From: Actinomycetes bacterium
GTDB taxonomy: Bacteria; Actinomycetota; Actinomycetes; Actinomycetales; Dermatophilaceae
Length of the DNA stretch: 64,000 nucleotides
Reading direction: 5' to 3'
Assembly (NCBI GenBank): GCA_023420415.1
Contig: JAEZWF010000004.1
Location: forward strand, 62,001 to 126,000
Part shown: positions 1 to 8,776 of the stretch, piece by piece
Position numbering within the stretch: position 1 is the first letter of the stretch
Layout of the letters: each line of letters starts with the position of its first letter
Position numbers and translations under genes: made by a program
Notes under the pieces: model-generated
Seen by the model: only the letters and a program-made list of their open reading frames with translations
What the model was told of the DNA's origin: nothing
Database searches by the model: none

Positions 1-435
1 GACGCCAAGCCCGTGCTGACCCAGTTCGACAACAGCCTGGCTGCCGTGCCCGACGACAAGGCGGCCGTCGTGGTCACCCACACCGCCGCCGTGCCTCCTG
101 CCGACGTCGTCGTCGACGGCAAGGTGCTCTTTGCCAACATCGCCAACGGCGAGTCGCTCAGCGTGGTGGTGCCGACCGCGACCTACTCGGTGAAGATCGT
201 GCCCGCTGGCGAGAGCGGGCCCGCGGTGCTGGGGCCGGTCGACCTGGCGGTCAAGGGCGGGTCCCTGAACCGCGTCTTCGCCGTCGGCGACCCCGCCAGC
301 ACCACGATGCGTGTCGTCACGCAGGTCATCGACGTGCCCGCCAAGGGGTCCAGTGCGGCACCGTCGCGCGTGGACACGGGAAGCGGCGGCCAGGTCGCCG
401 GGTACCGGCCATGGGTCGTGCCGTTCGCCCGCTGA
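1..435 (+). CDS. DUF4397 domain protein, 5' end outside window
   Basis: The reading frame is open from the first base, so the start lies upstream of the window. The visible 144 residues contain a DUF4397-type beta-sandwich pattern: alternating hydrophobic strands, a VVVDGK turn, a TYSVKIVPAG strand and a final VFAVGD strand. The C-terminus runs into a Gly/Ser-rich tail with no LPXTG motif or membrane anchor. The family is extracytoplasmic in actinobacteria and its precise role is unknown. The last 25 bases overlap the sortase gene in another frame, which indicates translational coupling. Known family context, not this sequence, suggests a shared cell-surface job with the sortase. Confidence 0.8.
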   Translation, partial: DAKPVLTQFDNSLAAVPDDKAAVVVTHTAAVPPADVVVDGKVLFANIANGESLSVVVPTATYSVKIVPAGESGPAVLGPVDLAVKGGSLNRVFAVGDPASTTMRVVTQVIDVPAKGSSAAPSRVDTGSGGQVAGYRPWVVPFAR

Positions 436-1124
436 CCCCGGGTCCTGACCGCCTCCCGCGCGCTCGACTGCAGGCCGCCCGCGCAGGAGCACTCGCCCTG
501 GCGGGAGCGCTCGCCCTCGCAGCTGTCCTCGGCGGGTGCAGCACACCATCGGGATCGGGTTCGGGATCGGGGTCAGGCGCCGGAGCGGATGCCGGCGCCG
601 CCCGCATCACCGAGACCTCGTCCGCGCCCGTCCCCGCCGCGACCGGGCGCGTCGCCCCCGGCGAACGGATGCGGTTCGTCCCCACGAGCATCGTGCTGCC
701 GGGCGGCGCTTCCATGCGGGTGGTTCCCGCGGTCACCCGGCAGGGTGTGCTCGACGTGCCCCGGGACCTCGCGGTCGCCGGGTGGTGGGACGGCGGCGCC
801 TGGGCAGGTGATCCCTACGGCACCACCGTCATTGCCGCCCATGTGGACTCTGCCGAGCAGGGGGTCGGCCTGTTCGCCGACCTGCTCGAGGTGAAGCCCG
901 GCGCGAAGGTGACCGTCCGCGCGGGGCGGAACCAGGCGGCATACCGCGTCACGAGGACCGAGACGGTGCGCAAGCAGGCCCTGGCGACCGGCACGGAAGC
1001 CTTCGACCAGCGGGGACCACACCGGCTCGTGCTGGTGACGTGCACCGGGCGGTTCGACCCGGCGACCCGCAGCTACGACTCGAACTTCGTCGTGTTCGCC
1101 GAACCTCTGGGCCCGGCCACCTGA
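411..1124 (+). CDS. class F sortase, lipoprotein
   Basis: This 237-residue protein has a basic N-terminus, a hydrophobic segment (about 25-41) and a lipobox ending at Cys43, so it is predicted to be a lipid-anchored extracytoplasmic protein. A Ser/Gly linker (47-60) precedes the sortase beta-barrel. Catalytic elements of the class F type are visible: His in AAHVDS, Cys in VTCTG and Arg in the following RSYDSNFVVFA strand. Sortases are cysteine transpeptidases that attach or process surface proteins. Class F members are small, and no sorting substrate is encoded nearby. The gene overlaps the upstream DUF4397 gene by 25 bases, a common actinobacterial pairing. The end faces purU across 9 bases. 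Confidence 0.88.
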   Translation: MGRAVRPLTPGPDRLPRARLQAARAGALALAGALALAAVLGGCSTPSGSGSGSGSGAGADAGAARITETSSAPVPAATGRVAPGERMRFVPTSIVLPGGASMRVVPAVTRQGVLDVPRDLAVAGWWDGGAWAGDPYGTTVIAAHVDSAEQGVGLFADLLEVKPGAKVTVRAGRNQAAYRVTRTETVRKQALATGTEAFDQRGPHRLVLVTCTGRFDPATRSYDSNFVVFAEPLGPAT

Positions 1125-1133
1125 GGCTGGGCG

Positions 1134-2018
1134 CTACTGGAAGACGATGGTGCGGCGGCCGCGCAGCACCACCCGGTGCTCGGCGTGCCAGCGCAGCGCT
1201 CGGGCGAAGGCCATCGCCTCGAGCTCCTGCCCCACCCGCGCCAGCTCGGCCGGGCTCATCCGGTGGTCGACCCGGCGGAAGTCCTGCTCGATGATCGGGC
1301 CCTCGTCGAGGTCGGCGGTCACGTAGTGCGCGGTGGCCCCGATGACCTTGACGCCGCGGTCGTGCGCCTGGGTGTAGGGCTTCGCGCCCTTGAAGCTCGG
1401 CAGCAGCGAGTGGTGGATGTTGATGATGCGGCCCGGGAAGTCTGCGCACAGCTGCGGCGACAGGATCTGCATGTAGCGCGCCAGCCCGATGGTGTCGGCG
1501 TCGTAGGTCTCGACGAGCCGGCGCAGCTCGGCCTCGGCCTCCGGCTTGGTCTCGCGCGTGACCGGCACGTGGTGGAACGGCACCCCGTGCCACTCGGCCA
1601 GTGCGCGGAAGTCCTCGTGGTTGGACACGATCGCCGGCACCTCGATCGGCAGCCCACCGTTGCCGACGCGAAAGAGGACGTCGTTGAGGACGTGACCCTG
1701 CTGGCTCACCATGAGCAGCACGCGCCGCGGCACCGCGAGGTCGTGCACGGCGGCGGTCATGCCGAAGTCGTGCGCCACCCCCGCCAAGGCAGCCTCGATC
1801 TCGGCGGCGGTCACGGGCGCGCCTTCGCGCGCGAGGTGCATCCGCAGGTGGAACTCGCCGCTGCTGGCGTCACCGAACTGCTGGGCGTCCACGATGGTCA
1901 GCCCCTGCTCCAGCATCACGCCCGACACGGCGTGGACGATGCCGACCCGGTCGGGGCACGACACGGTCAGGACGAACTCACGCCCGGGGACGCTGGCCGG
2001 CGGTGTCTGGAGGTGCAC
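1134..2018 (-). CDS. purU: formyltetrahydrofolate deformylase PurU
   Basis: PurU hydrolyses 10-formyltetrahydrofolate to formate and tetrahydrofolate, balancing the one-carbon pool and supplying formate for purine synthesis. The 294-residue length is normal. An N-terminal ACT domain (about 14-90, with CPDRVGIV) is followed by a formyltransferase domain (about 95-290). The catalytic triad Asn200, His202 and Asp238 is present, in the contexts INIHHSLLPSFKG and DLDEGPI. The start gives a normal ACT domain. It is transcribed away from the phosphoesterase gene through a 91-base divergent spacer and converges on the sortase gene. Confidence 0.95.
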   Translation of the reverse strand: MHLQTPPASVPGREFVLTVSCPDRVGIVHAVSGVMLEQGLTIVDAQQFGDASSGEFHLRMHLAREGAPVTAAEIEAALAGVAHDFGMTAAVHDLAVPRRVLLMVSQQGHVLNDVLFRVGNGGLPIEVPAIVSNHEDFRALAEWHGVPFHHVPVTRETKPEAEAELRRLVETYDADTIGLARYMQILSPQLCADFPGRIINIHHSLLPSFKGAKPYTQAHDRGVKVIGATAHYVTADLDEGPIIEQDFRRVDHRMSPAELARVGQELEAMAFARALRWHAEHRVVLRGRRTIVFQ

Positions 2019-2097
2019 GTCGCAAGCCTACGGACGCAGGCCGCCGGCCGGACGAGGAGTCCTGAGCGGCGGACACCCGCCCGTCGTCCCGGATCAA

Positions 2098-2103
2098 TAG
2101 AGT
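2098..2103 (+). promoter_or_regulatory. -10 box of a probable leaderless promoter
   Basis: TAGAGT matches the actinobacterial -10 form TANNNT and ends six bases before the GTG start of the phosphoesterase gene, which has no Shine-Dalgarno sequence. The spacing places transcription initiation at the start codon. Confidence 0.5.
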
Positions 2104-2109
2104 CGCCTC

Positions 2110-2907
2110 GTGACCGCTGCAACCACGCTCGACCGCATCGCCCTGATCTCCGACGTGCACGGCAACCTCACCGCCCTCGACGCGGTGCTTGCAGACATCG
2201 ACGCTCGTGGGGTGACCCGGATCTTCAACCTCGGCGACTATGTCGGGAAAGGCCCACGGGGTCGCGAGGTCGTCGAGCTGTGCCGCCAGCGGTGCGAGGT
2301 CAACATCATGGGCAACTGGGACGACTTCCTGCCCGACCCCGACCGCAGCTTCGACAGCGATGCGCTGAAGTGGTGGCTGAACCAGCTCGGTCCCGGACAG
2401 GGGGAATGGCTGCGAGCGCTGCCCTTCTGCCACGACTTCACGATGAGTGGCCGACGGATCCGGCTCTTCCATGCCTCGGAGGACACTGTGCACCGCCGGG
2501 TGCGGTTCGACCACGACGAGGCGGAGTTCCTGGGGCTGTTCATGAACACACCGGCAACCGGCGACGGACCGATACCGGACGTGGTCGGCTATGCCGACAC
2601 CCACGACCCGTACTACGAGACCGATCGCGACCGCCGCACGGTCTTCAACACCGGAAGTGTGGGCAACTGCATGGGCGACCCCACCCCGGTCTACGTGATC
2701 CTCGAGGGCGTCATGGACGGTCCCGAGGAGGCGCCGTTCTCCATCTCGTTCGTCCGGGTGCCCTACGACTGGGAGGCTGAGCTGGAGGTCGCTGCTGCCA
2801 TGGGAATGCCCGAGCTGGAGGGCTACGTCGTCGAGGTCCGTGACGGCGTCTACCGCGGCAACCTCAAGGCCGGAGAGGCGCCGGAGTACCACCGTCGACC
2901 GCGCTGA
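2110..2907 (+). CDS. metallophosphoesterase family protein
   Basis: This 265-residue calcineurin-like phosphoesterase starts at GTG. The metal-binding blocks appear in order: Asp15/His17 in ISDVHGN, NLGDYVGKGP, GNWDD in place of the usual GNHD, YADTHDP in place of GHTH, and a TGSVGNC block corresponding to NPGSVG. It resembles YfcE/YmdB-type bacterial phosphodiesterases; the substrate cannot be read from the sequence. The Trp substitution in the third block is unusual but leaves the metal-ligand Asn and Asp in place. It is transcribed alone, divergently from purU, and converges on rlmN. Confidence 0.85.
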   Translation: MTAATTLDRIALISDVHGNLTALDAVLADIDARGVTRIFNLGDYVGKGPRGREVVELCRQRCEVNIMGNWDDFLPDPDRSFDSDALKWWLNQLGPGQGEWLRALPFCHDFTMSGRRIRLFHASEDTVHRRVRFDHDEAEFLGLFMNTPATGDGPIPDVVGYADTHDPYYETDRDRRTVFNTGSVGNCMGDPTPVYVILEGVMDGPEEAPFSISFVRVPYDWEAELEVAAAMGMPELEGYVVEVRDGVYRGNLKAGEAPEYHRRPR

Positions 2908-2959
2908 GCGGTCGCATTGAGCCAGCTCGGCTCCCCCACCGACTCGAACGGGGGATCCG

Positions 2960-4202
2960 TCAGGCGGTGGCCGCCGCGAGCTGGCCGCAGGCTCCGTCGA
3001 TGTCCTGTCCGCGGGTGTCGCGGATCGTCGTCGGTATGCCGTGCGCGCGCAGGCGCTCGACGAACTGCTGCTCCACACCGGGACGCGAGGCCGTCCACTT
3101 CGAGCCGGGCGTGGGGTTGAGCGGGATCGGGTTGACGTGGACCCAGCCCTTGCCGCGGGCAGCGAGCTTCTCGCCGAGCAGGTCGGCGCGCCACGCCTGG
3201 TCGTTGATGTCGCGGATGAGGGCGTACTCGATGCTGACGCGTCGCCCGGTCGTCTCGTAGTAGCGGTGGGCCGCGTCCAGGGCCTCGTCGACCTTCCACC
3301 GCGTGTTGATCGGCACCAGCTCGTCGCGCAGCTCGTCGTCCGGGGCGTGCAGCGACAGCGCCAGCGTGACCGGAATCCCTTCTGCCGCAAGCTTGTCGAT
3401 GGCCGGCACGAGACCGACCGTCGACATCGTGATGCCGCGGGCAGACATGCCCAGCCCGTCGGGTGCGGGGTCGGTCAGCCGACGGAGGTGCCCGTCGGCG
3501 GAGGGGATGGTCAGCCACGGCTCCGATGGCGGACTTGTAGTTGGCCAGCGCCTCCCCCATCCCCATGAAGACGACGTTGGAGATGCGGGTGGGTCCGGTG
3601 AAGTCGGGTATGCCGTCCTCGTCGCCGAGCTCGGCCTCGTCACCGCCCACGTCGTCACCACCGGTGCCGAGCTCACCGCGACGCAGCATCCGCGCGGCAT
3701 ACACGACCTGCTCGACGATCTCGGCGGTCGACATGTTGCGCGTGAGACCCGCCTGGCCGGTCGCACAGAACGGGCAGTTCATGCCGCAGCCAGCCTGGCT
3801 GGAGATGCAGATCGTGACCCGCTTGGGGTAGCGCATCAGCACCGACTCGACGATCGCACCGTCGTGCAGCCGCCACGCCGACTTGATCGTCGCGCCGTCG
3901 TCGGCGGTGCGCTGGACGATGGGGGTGAGCAGCGGCGGCAGCAGCGTGGACACGAGCTCGTCGCGGATGCCCTTGGGCAGGTCGGTCATGTCCTCAGGCG
4001 ACTCGACCAGCCGCTCGAAGTAGTGCGTCGACAGTTGCTTGGCCCGAAAGCCCTTGTGCCCCAAGGCCTCGACGGCTTCCTTGCGCTCGGCCGCGCTGAG
4101 GTCGGCGAGGTGACGCGGCGGCTTGCCGCGGCGGGGTGCGCTGAAGGTCAGCTGGCCGGGGCGAGGCCGGTCGGCAGAAGGAGTGGGCAGGTCAGTCGTC
4201 AT
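2960..4202 (-). pseudogene. rlmN: rlmN, 23S rRNA A2503 methyltransferase, frameshifted
   Basis: RlmN is a radical-SAM enzyme that methylates A2503 of 23S rRNA and A37 of some tRNAs. The first part (4202 down to about 3520) encodes the N-terminal domain and the radical-SAM core with Cys139, Cys143 and Cys146 (AGCGMNCPFC), then the family block NVVFMGMGEALANYK. The rest of the family sequence, from LRRLTDPAPDGLG to the C-terminal DTRGQDIDGACGQLAA that carries the second catalytic Cys, lies in a different frame. About 31 extra bases sit between the two parts, in an imperfect tandem duplication. Translation of the first frame would run on in unrelated sequence to about 2850. This is either a true inactivating mutation or a sequence error; no programmed-frameshift signal is visible. 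Confidence 0.88.
3450..3520 (-). repeat. imperfect 35/36-bp tandem duplication within rlmN
   Basis: Read on the coding strand, two adjacent copies begin CCGTGGCTGACC and CCGTCGGCTGACC and both continue through CCCC and CCGACGGGC. The first copy (3520 to 3486) lacks one C relative to the second (3485 to 3450). The extra copy is absent from the usual RlmN sequence and accounts for the change of frame. Confidence 0.7.
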
Positions 4203-4297
4203 GGCGGGTCCAGTCTCTCAGGCCCCGGCGGTTGGCGGCGCAGGAGTGCCTCCGGAGTCACCGTTGCGCCCTCAGACGCAGGGGGGGTGCGGCGGCG

Positions 4298-5167
4298 TCA
4301 GGTGGTCGGCACGACCCACGCGAGCAGTGCCCACGCCAGCGGCGCCACCAGCAGCAGCGAGTCGAGGCGGTCCATGATGCCCCCGTGTCCCGGCAGGACG
4401 TTGCTCATGTCCTTGATGCCGAGGTCGCGCTTGATCGTCGACTCGGCGAGGTCGCCCACGGTGGCCGCGACGGCAGCACTCGCGCCGAGCAGCGCGCCGC
4501 CCCACCACGGCCCGTCGAGCAGGAAGTGCACGGCGATGGCGCCGCCGACCGCACTCGTCACCGCCGAGCCCGCGAAGCCCTCCCACGACTTCTTCGGGCT
4601 GACCGACGGCGCCATGGGGTGACGTCCGAAGGCGACCCCCGCGGCATACCCGCCGACGTCGCTCAGCACGGTGACGAGGATGAACACGACGATCCGGCGC
4701 GCACCGTCGGGCGCGGCCAGCATGAGGGCGGCGAACCCCGCGAGGAACCCCGGGTAGACCGCCACGAAGAACCCGCCGGCGACATCGCGCACCGCACCGG
4801 CCACACCGTCGGCGATGCGCCAGATCAGCACACCGACGCAGGTCAGCCCCAGCGTGACGCTGAGCGCCTCACCGCCGCCGACATAGGCGGACAGCAGCAT
4901 GCTCACCGCACCGACGAGCGTGGGCACCAGCGGCACCTCGATCGAGACGCGCGTCAGCGCTCGCCGCAGCTCCCACACACCGAGGCCGATGGCCGCCACG
5001 ATGACCGCGAGCATGAGCTCCTTGCGGAGCACGAGTGAGCCGATGATGACCGCACCCAGGCCGACCCCGACACCGATCGCTGCAGGCAGGTTGCGCCCCG
5101 CCCGCGACGGCGTCGCCGGCTCGCGCCGGGCGCTGCGGGACTTCGGGGGGGTCACGGTCGGGCCCAC
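4298..5167 (-). CDS. cdsA: phosphatidate cytidylyltransferase
   Basis: CdsA makes CDP-diacylglycerol from CTP and phosphatidic acid in the membrane, the precursor of cardiolipin, phosphatidylinositol and related lipids. The 289-residue protein has a basic N-terminal tail (1-28), about eight hydrophobic segments and the family signature near the C-terminus, STIKRDLGIKD followed by LPGHGGIMDRLD. The GTG start at 5167 follows a GAGGGG sequence; a second GTG at 5155 is possible. It lies 18 bases after frr, in the conserved pyrH-frr-cdsA-rlmN order. Confidence 0.95.
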   Translation of the reverse strand: MGPTVTPPKSRSARREPATPSRAGRNLPAAIGVGVGLGAVIIGSLVLRKELMLAVIVAAIGLGVWELRRALTRVSIEVPLVPTLVGAVSMLLSAYVGGGEALSVTLGLTCVGVLIWRIADGVAGAVRDVAGGFFVAVYPGFLAGFAALMLAAPDGARRIVVFILVTVLSDVGGYAAGVAFGRHPMAPSVSPKKSWEGFAGSAVTSAVGGAIAVHFLLDGPWWGGALLGASAAVAATVGDLAESTIKRDLGIKDMSNVLPGHGGIMDRLDSLLLVAPLAWALLAWVVPTT

Positions 5168-5185
5168 GGACGTTCGGCGAACCCC

Positions 5186-5743
5186 TCAGACCTCGAGGAG
5201 CTCGGCCTCCTTGCCCTTGAGCAGCTCGTCCACCGAGTCGACGTACTTCTTGGTGGTGGCGTCGAGCTCCTTCTCACCGCGCGCGCCGTCGTCCTCGCCG
5301 ACCTCGCCGTCCTTGACGAGCTTGTCGATCTCGTCCTTGGCCTTGCGGCGGATGTTGCGGATGGAGACCTTGGCGTCCTCGCCCTTCTGCCGGGCGAGCT
5401 TGATGTAGTCCTTGCGGCGCTCCTCGGTGAGCTGCGGCAGCACGCACCGGATGACGTTGCCGTCGTTGCTCGGGTTGACCCCGAGGTCGGACTCGCGCAG
5501 CGTCTTCTCGATCTCGTTCATCGCGCCCTTGTCGAACGGCGTGACGAGGATGGTGCGGGCCTCCGGCGTCTGGAACGACGCGAGCTGCTGCAGCGGCGTC
5601 GGCGCACCGTAGTAGTCGACCATGAGCTTGTTGAACATGCCCGGGGTCGCCCGGCCGGTGCGGATGCCCGCGAAGTCCTCCTTGGCGACCTCGACGGCCT
5701 TCTCCATCTTCTCCTCGGCCTCGAACAGGCTGTCCTCGATCAT
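5186..5743 (-). CDS. frr: ribosome recycling factor
   Basis: Frr splits post-termination ribosomes together with EF-G. The 185-residue length is standard. Family blocks are present: the N-terminal helix leading to GIRTGRATPGMFNKLMVDYYG, then the LVTPFDKGAMNEIEKTL region and the long C-terminal helix with RRKDYIKLARQKGEDAKVSIRN. The start is supported by a GAGGAG Shine-Dalgarno eight bases upstream of ATG. It follows pyrH after 132 bases and precedes cdsA by 18 bases. Confidence 0.98.
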   Translation of the reverse strand: MIEDSLFEAEEKMEKAVEVAKEDFAGIRTGRATPGMFNKLMVDYYGAPTPLQQLASFQTPEARTILVTPFDKGAMNEIEKTLRESDLGVNPSNDGNVIRCVLPQLTEERRKDYIKLARQKGEDAKVSIRNIRRKAKDEIDKLVKDGEVGEDDGARGEKELDATTKKYVDSVDELLKGKEAELLEV

Positions 5744-5875
5744 GTGCTCGCTCCTCGTCCTGCGTCGCCGCGTGCGCTCCGCTTGTGGTGGTCAGTCTGG
5801 CGTATGCCGCGTGGCCGGCTCGTGCGCGCCGGCGCCCCTGCCGCGCTCGGACCCGCCCGCCCGGGTCGGCCCGAG

Positions 5876-6652
5876 TCAGCCCGGGACGACCAGGGTCCCG
5901 ATTCTTTCACCCCGCAGGGCCCGGACGACGTTGCCCTCGCCCTCCATGCCGAAGACCACCATGGGCAGCTTGTTGTCCATGCAGAGGCTGAACGCGGCCG
6001 CGTCGACCACGCGCAGGCCCTGCTGGAGGGCCTCCTGGTAGGTGATCTCGTCGTACTTGTGGGCGCTGGGGTTGGTGCGCGGGTCGGAGTCGTAGACCCC
6101 GTCGACACCGTTCTTGCTCATGAGCACGGCGTCGCACTTGATCTCCAGCGCGCGCTGGGCGCTCACGGTGTCGGTGGAGAAGAACGGCATGCCGGCGCCC
6201 GCGCCGAAGATGACGACGCGACCCTTCTCGAGGTGGCGGATCGCCCGGCGCGGGATGTAGGGCTCGGCGACCTGGCCCATCGCGATGGCGGTCTGGACCC
6301 GGGTGTCGATGCCTTCCTTCTCCAGGAAGTCCTGCAGCGCAAGGCAGTTCATGACCGTGCCCAGCATGCCCATGTAGTCGGCGCGGGTGCGGTCCATGCC
6401 CTGCTGCTGCAGCTCGGCGCCGCGGAAGAAGTTGCCGCCACCGATCACGACGGCGACCTCGATGCCCTCGCGGACCGCCTCGGCGATCTGGCGGGCGACG
6501 GCGCGCACCACGTCGGGGGCGAGCCCGATCTTGCCGCCGCCGAAGACCTCACCGCTGAGCTTGAGCAGCACGCGCCGGGGTTCTTCCGGACTGACGGTGA
6601 CGTCTGCCTCGAGCACGGGGTCGGGAACGGTGGGCTCGGGCGCGACGGACAC
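5876..6652 (-). CDS. pyrH: UMP kinase
   Basis: UMP kinase phosphorylates UMP to UDP, a regulated step of pyrimidine nucleotide synthesis. The 258-residue protein has the amino acid kinase fold: VLLKLSGEVFGG near residue 30, the glycine-rich VVIGGGNFFRG, the DYMGMLGTVMNCLAL helix and the C-terminal VVFGMEGEGNVVRAL. The GTG start at 6652 is preceded by AGGAGG eight bases upstream. The N-terminal extension of about 25 residues is common in actinobacterial PyrH. It is first in the pyrH-frr-cdsA group. Confidence 0.97.
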   Translation of the reverse strand: MSVAPEPTVPDPVLEADVTVSPEEPRRVLLKLSGEVFGGGKIGLAPDVVRAVARQIAEAVREGIEVAVVIGGGNFFRGAELQQQGMDRTRADYMGMLGTVMNCLALQDFLEKEGIDTRVQTAIAMGQVAEPYIPRRAIRHLEKGRVVIFGAGAGMPFFSTDTVSAQRALEIKCDAVLMSKNGVDGVYDSDPRTNPSAHKYDEITYQEALQQGLRVVDAAAFSLCMDNKLPMVVFGMEGEGNVVRALRGERIGTLVVPG

Positions 6653-6804
6653 GTCAGGGTCCTCCTGGGGCGACGAAGGGCGGTCAGATCATACTTCCAC
6701 ATTCTCCGTGGCCTCACGCCCCGGGCCGCGTGGCAGGGTATGCCGTGGAGTCGCCGCCCTCGCGGCCGCTCGAGAACCAGCCCACGACCCCTCGAGGAGC
6801 GTCG

Positions 6805-8766
6805 ATGAAGTCCGGCATCATCCCCGGCCACAAGGACGAGTCCGTCCGTCCGCAGGACGACCTGTTCGCCCACGCCAACGGCACCTGGGTGCGCGAGACG
6901 GAGATCCCGGGTGACCGGGGGCGGTGGGGCACCTTCGACCTGCTGCGCGAGCAGTCCGACGCGCGGGTCCGCACCATCATCGAGACGGCCGCGGCCGACA
7001 CCGAGGCAGAGCCCGGGTCGGCGACCCGGAAGGTCGGCGACCTCTACAACTCGTTCATGGACGAGGCGCAGGCCGAGGAGCTCGGGCTCGAACCGGTGCG
7101 CCCCGACCTCGACGCCATTGCGGCGGTGGCGACGACCGGTGAGCTGTTCGGCCTGATGGGCCGCCTCCAGCGTCAGGGTGTGTCCGGGCTCATCGCCATG
7201 GGCGTCGCCCCCGACGCCGGCAACCCCGAGGAGTACATCGTCTACGTCGGGCAGGACGGCCTCGGCCTCCCCGACGAGTCCTACTACCGCGAGGAGCGGC
7301 ACGAAGCCGTCCGCGCGGCATACCTGCCCCACGTCGCGCGCCTGCTCTCGATGGCCGGCATCGGCGACGGGTCGACCGGCGAGGGGTCGCCGGCGGCGAC
7401 CGTCGTCGACCTCGAGACCCGGCTCGCGGCGCACCACTGGGACAACGTCGCGACACGCGACGCCGTGAAGACCTACAACCCCAAGACGTGGGACGAGCTG
7501 ACGGCCCTCGCGCCGGACCTGCCGTGGCAGGAGTGGGTCGACGGGCTCGGCGCGGCTGACGCGCTGGGCAAGGTCGTCGTCGGTGAGCCGAGCTTCCTCG
7601 AAGGCGTGCAGCAGCTGCTGGGCGAGGTGCCCCTGGAGACGTGGAAGACGTGGCTGACGTTCCACCTGCTCGCCTCGAGCGCACCCCTGCTGAGCAAGGA
7701 GTGGGTCGACGCCGAGTTCGACTTCACCGGTCGCGTCATCAGCGGTCTGCCGGAGAACCGGGCGCGCTGGAAGCGTGGCGTCGCCCTCGTCGAGGGCGCC
7801 GTCGGTGAGGCCGTCGGCCAGCTGTATGCCGCGGAGTACTTCCCGCCGGCCGCCAAGGAGCGGATGCTCGAGCTCGTCGGCAACCTCGTCGAGGCGTTCC
7901 GGCGCTCGTTCGAGGGGCTGGACTGGATGGGCCCGGAGACCCGGTCGCAGGCCCTGGAGAAGCTGTCGACGTTCCGCCCCAAGGTCGGCTACCCCGACGT
8001 GTGGCGCGACTACTCGAAGCTCACGATCGACGACGACCTCGTCGGAAACGCCAAGCGGGCCAACGAGTTCGAGTTCCAGCGCCAGCTCGACAAGCTCGGC
8101 GGACCGATCGACCGAGACGAGTGGCTGATGCTGCCGCAGACGGTCAACGCCTACTACCACCCGCTGATGAACGAGATCGTCTTCCCGGCCGGCATCCTCC
8201 AGCCGCCGTTCTTCGACCTCGAGGCCGACGACGCCGTCAACTACGGCGGCATCGGTGCGGTCATCGGCCACGAGATCGGGCACGGGTTCGACGACCAGGG
8301 CTCGCGTTACGACGCCAAGGGCGCCCTGCGGGACTGGTGGACCGAGGACGACCGGGCCCGCTTCGACGAGCGCACCCAGGCCCTCATCGAGCAGTTCTCA
8401 CAGCTGTCCCCTGCAGCCGCCCCCGACGAGAAGGTCAACGGTGCACTGACCGTCGGTGAGAACATCGGCGACCTCGGGGGCCTCGCGATCGGCTACGCGG
8501 CATACCGAATCGCCTCTGAGGGCAAGGAAGTTCGCGAGATCGACGGCTACACCGGACCACAGCGGTTCTTCCTCGGCTGGGCGCAGGTGTGGTCCGGCAA
8601 GGCCCGGCCGGAGGAGGCCAAGCGGCTGCTCGCGATCGACCCGCACTCCCCCACCGAGGTGCGCGCGAACGCCGTCCGCAACACCGACGAGTTCCACGAG
8701 GCGTTCGGCGTGACCGAGGGCGACGGCATGTGGCTCGCACCCGACCAGCGCGTCCACATCTTCTGA
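6805..8766 (+). CDS. M13 (neprilysin-like) zinc metallopeptidase
   Basis: The 653-residue M13 oligopeptidase begins MKSGIIPGHKDES after a GAGGAG ribosome binding site; an in-frame GTG at 6730 lies in intergenic-type sequence and is not favoured. The zinc site HEIGH is at residues 489-493 and the third ligand lies in GENIGDLGG downstream; the substrate-binding NAYYHP segment precedes it. No signal peptide or N-terminal membrane segment is seen, so this is probably cytoplasmic, unlike many M13 members. The family cleaves small peptides. It is divergent from pyrH and lies 10 bases before the phosphoribosyltransferase gene, probably co-transcribed with it. Confidence 0.93.
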   Translation: MKSGIIPGHKDESVRPQDDLFAHANGTWVRETEIPGDRGRWGTFDLLREQSDARVRTIIETAAADTEAEPGSATRKVGDLYNSFMDEAQAEELGLEPVRPDLDAIAAVATTGELFGLMGRLQRQGVSGLIAMGVAPDAGNPEEYIVYVGQDGLGLPDESYYREERHEAVRAAYLPHVARLLSMAGIGDGSTGEGSPAATVVDLETRLAAHHWDNVATRDAVKTYNPKTWDELTALAPDLPWQEWVDGLGAADALGKVVVGEPSFLEGVQQLLGEVPLETWKTWLTFHLLASSAPLLSKEWVDAEFDFTGRVISGLPENRARWKRGVALVEGAVGEAVGQLYAAEYFPPAAKERMLELVGNLVEAFRRSFEGLDWMGPETRSQALEKLSTFRPKVGYPDVWRDYSKLTIDDDLVGNAKRANEFEFQRQLDKLGGPIDRDEWLMLPQTVNAYYHPLMNEIVFPAGILQPPFFDLEADDAVNYGGIGAVIGHEIGHGFDDQGSRYDAKGALRDWWTEDDRARFDERTQALIEQFSQLSPAAAPDEKVNGALTVGENIGDLGGLAIGYAAYRIASEGKEVREIDGYTGPQRFFLGWAQVWSGKARPEEAKRLLAIDPHSPTEVRANAVRNTDEFHEAFGVTEGDGMWLAPDQRVHIF

Positions 8767-8776
8767 GGAGCAAGCA

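Noticed and set aside
3450..3560. Programmed frameshift in rlmN
   Set aside because: No slippery heptamer or downstream structure recognised, and a duplication explains the extra bases.
6730..6804. Upstream GTG start for the M13 peptidase
   Set aside because: It lies in octamer-containing intergenic sequence, while ATG 6805 has a good ribosome binding site.
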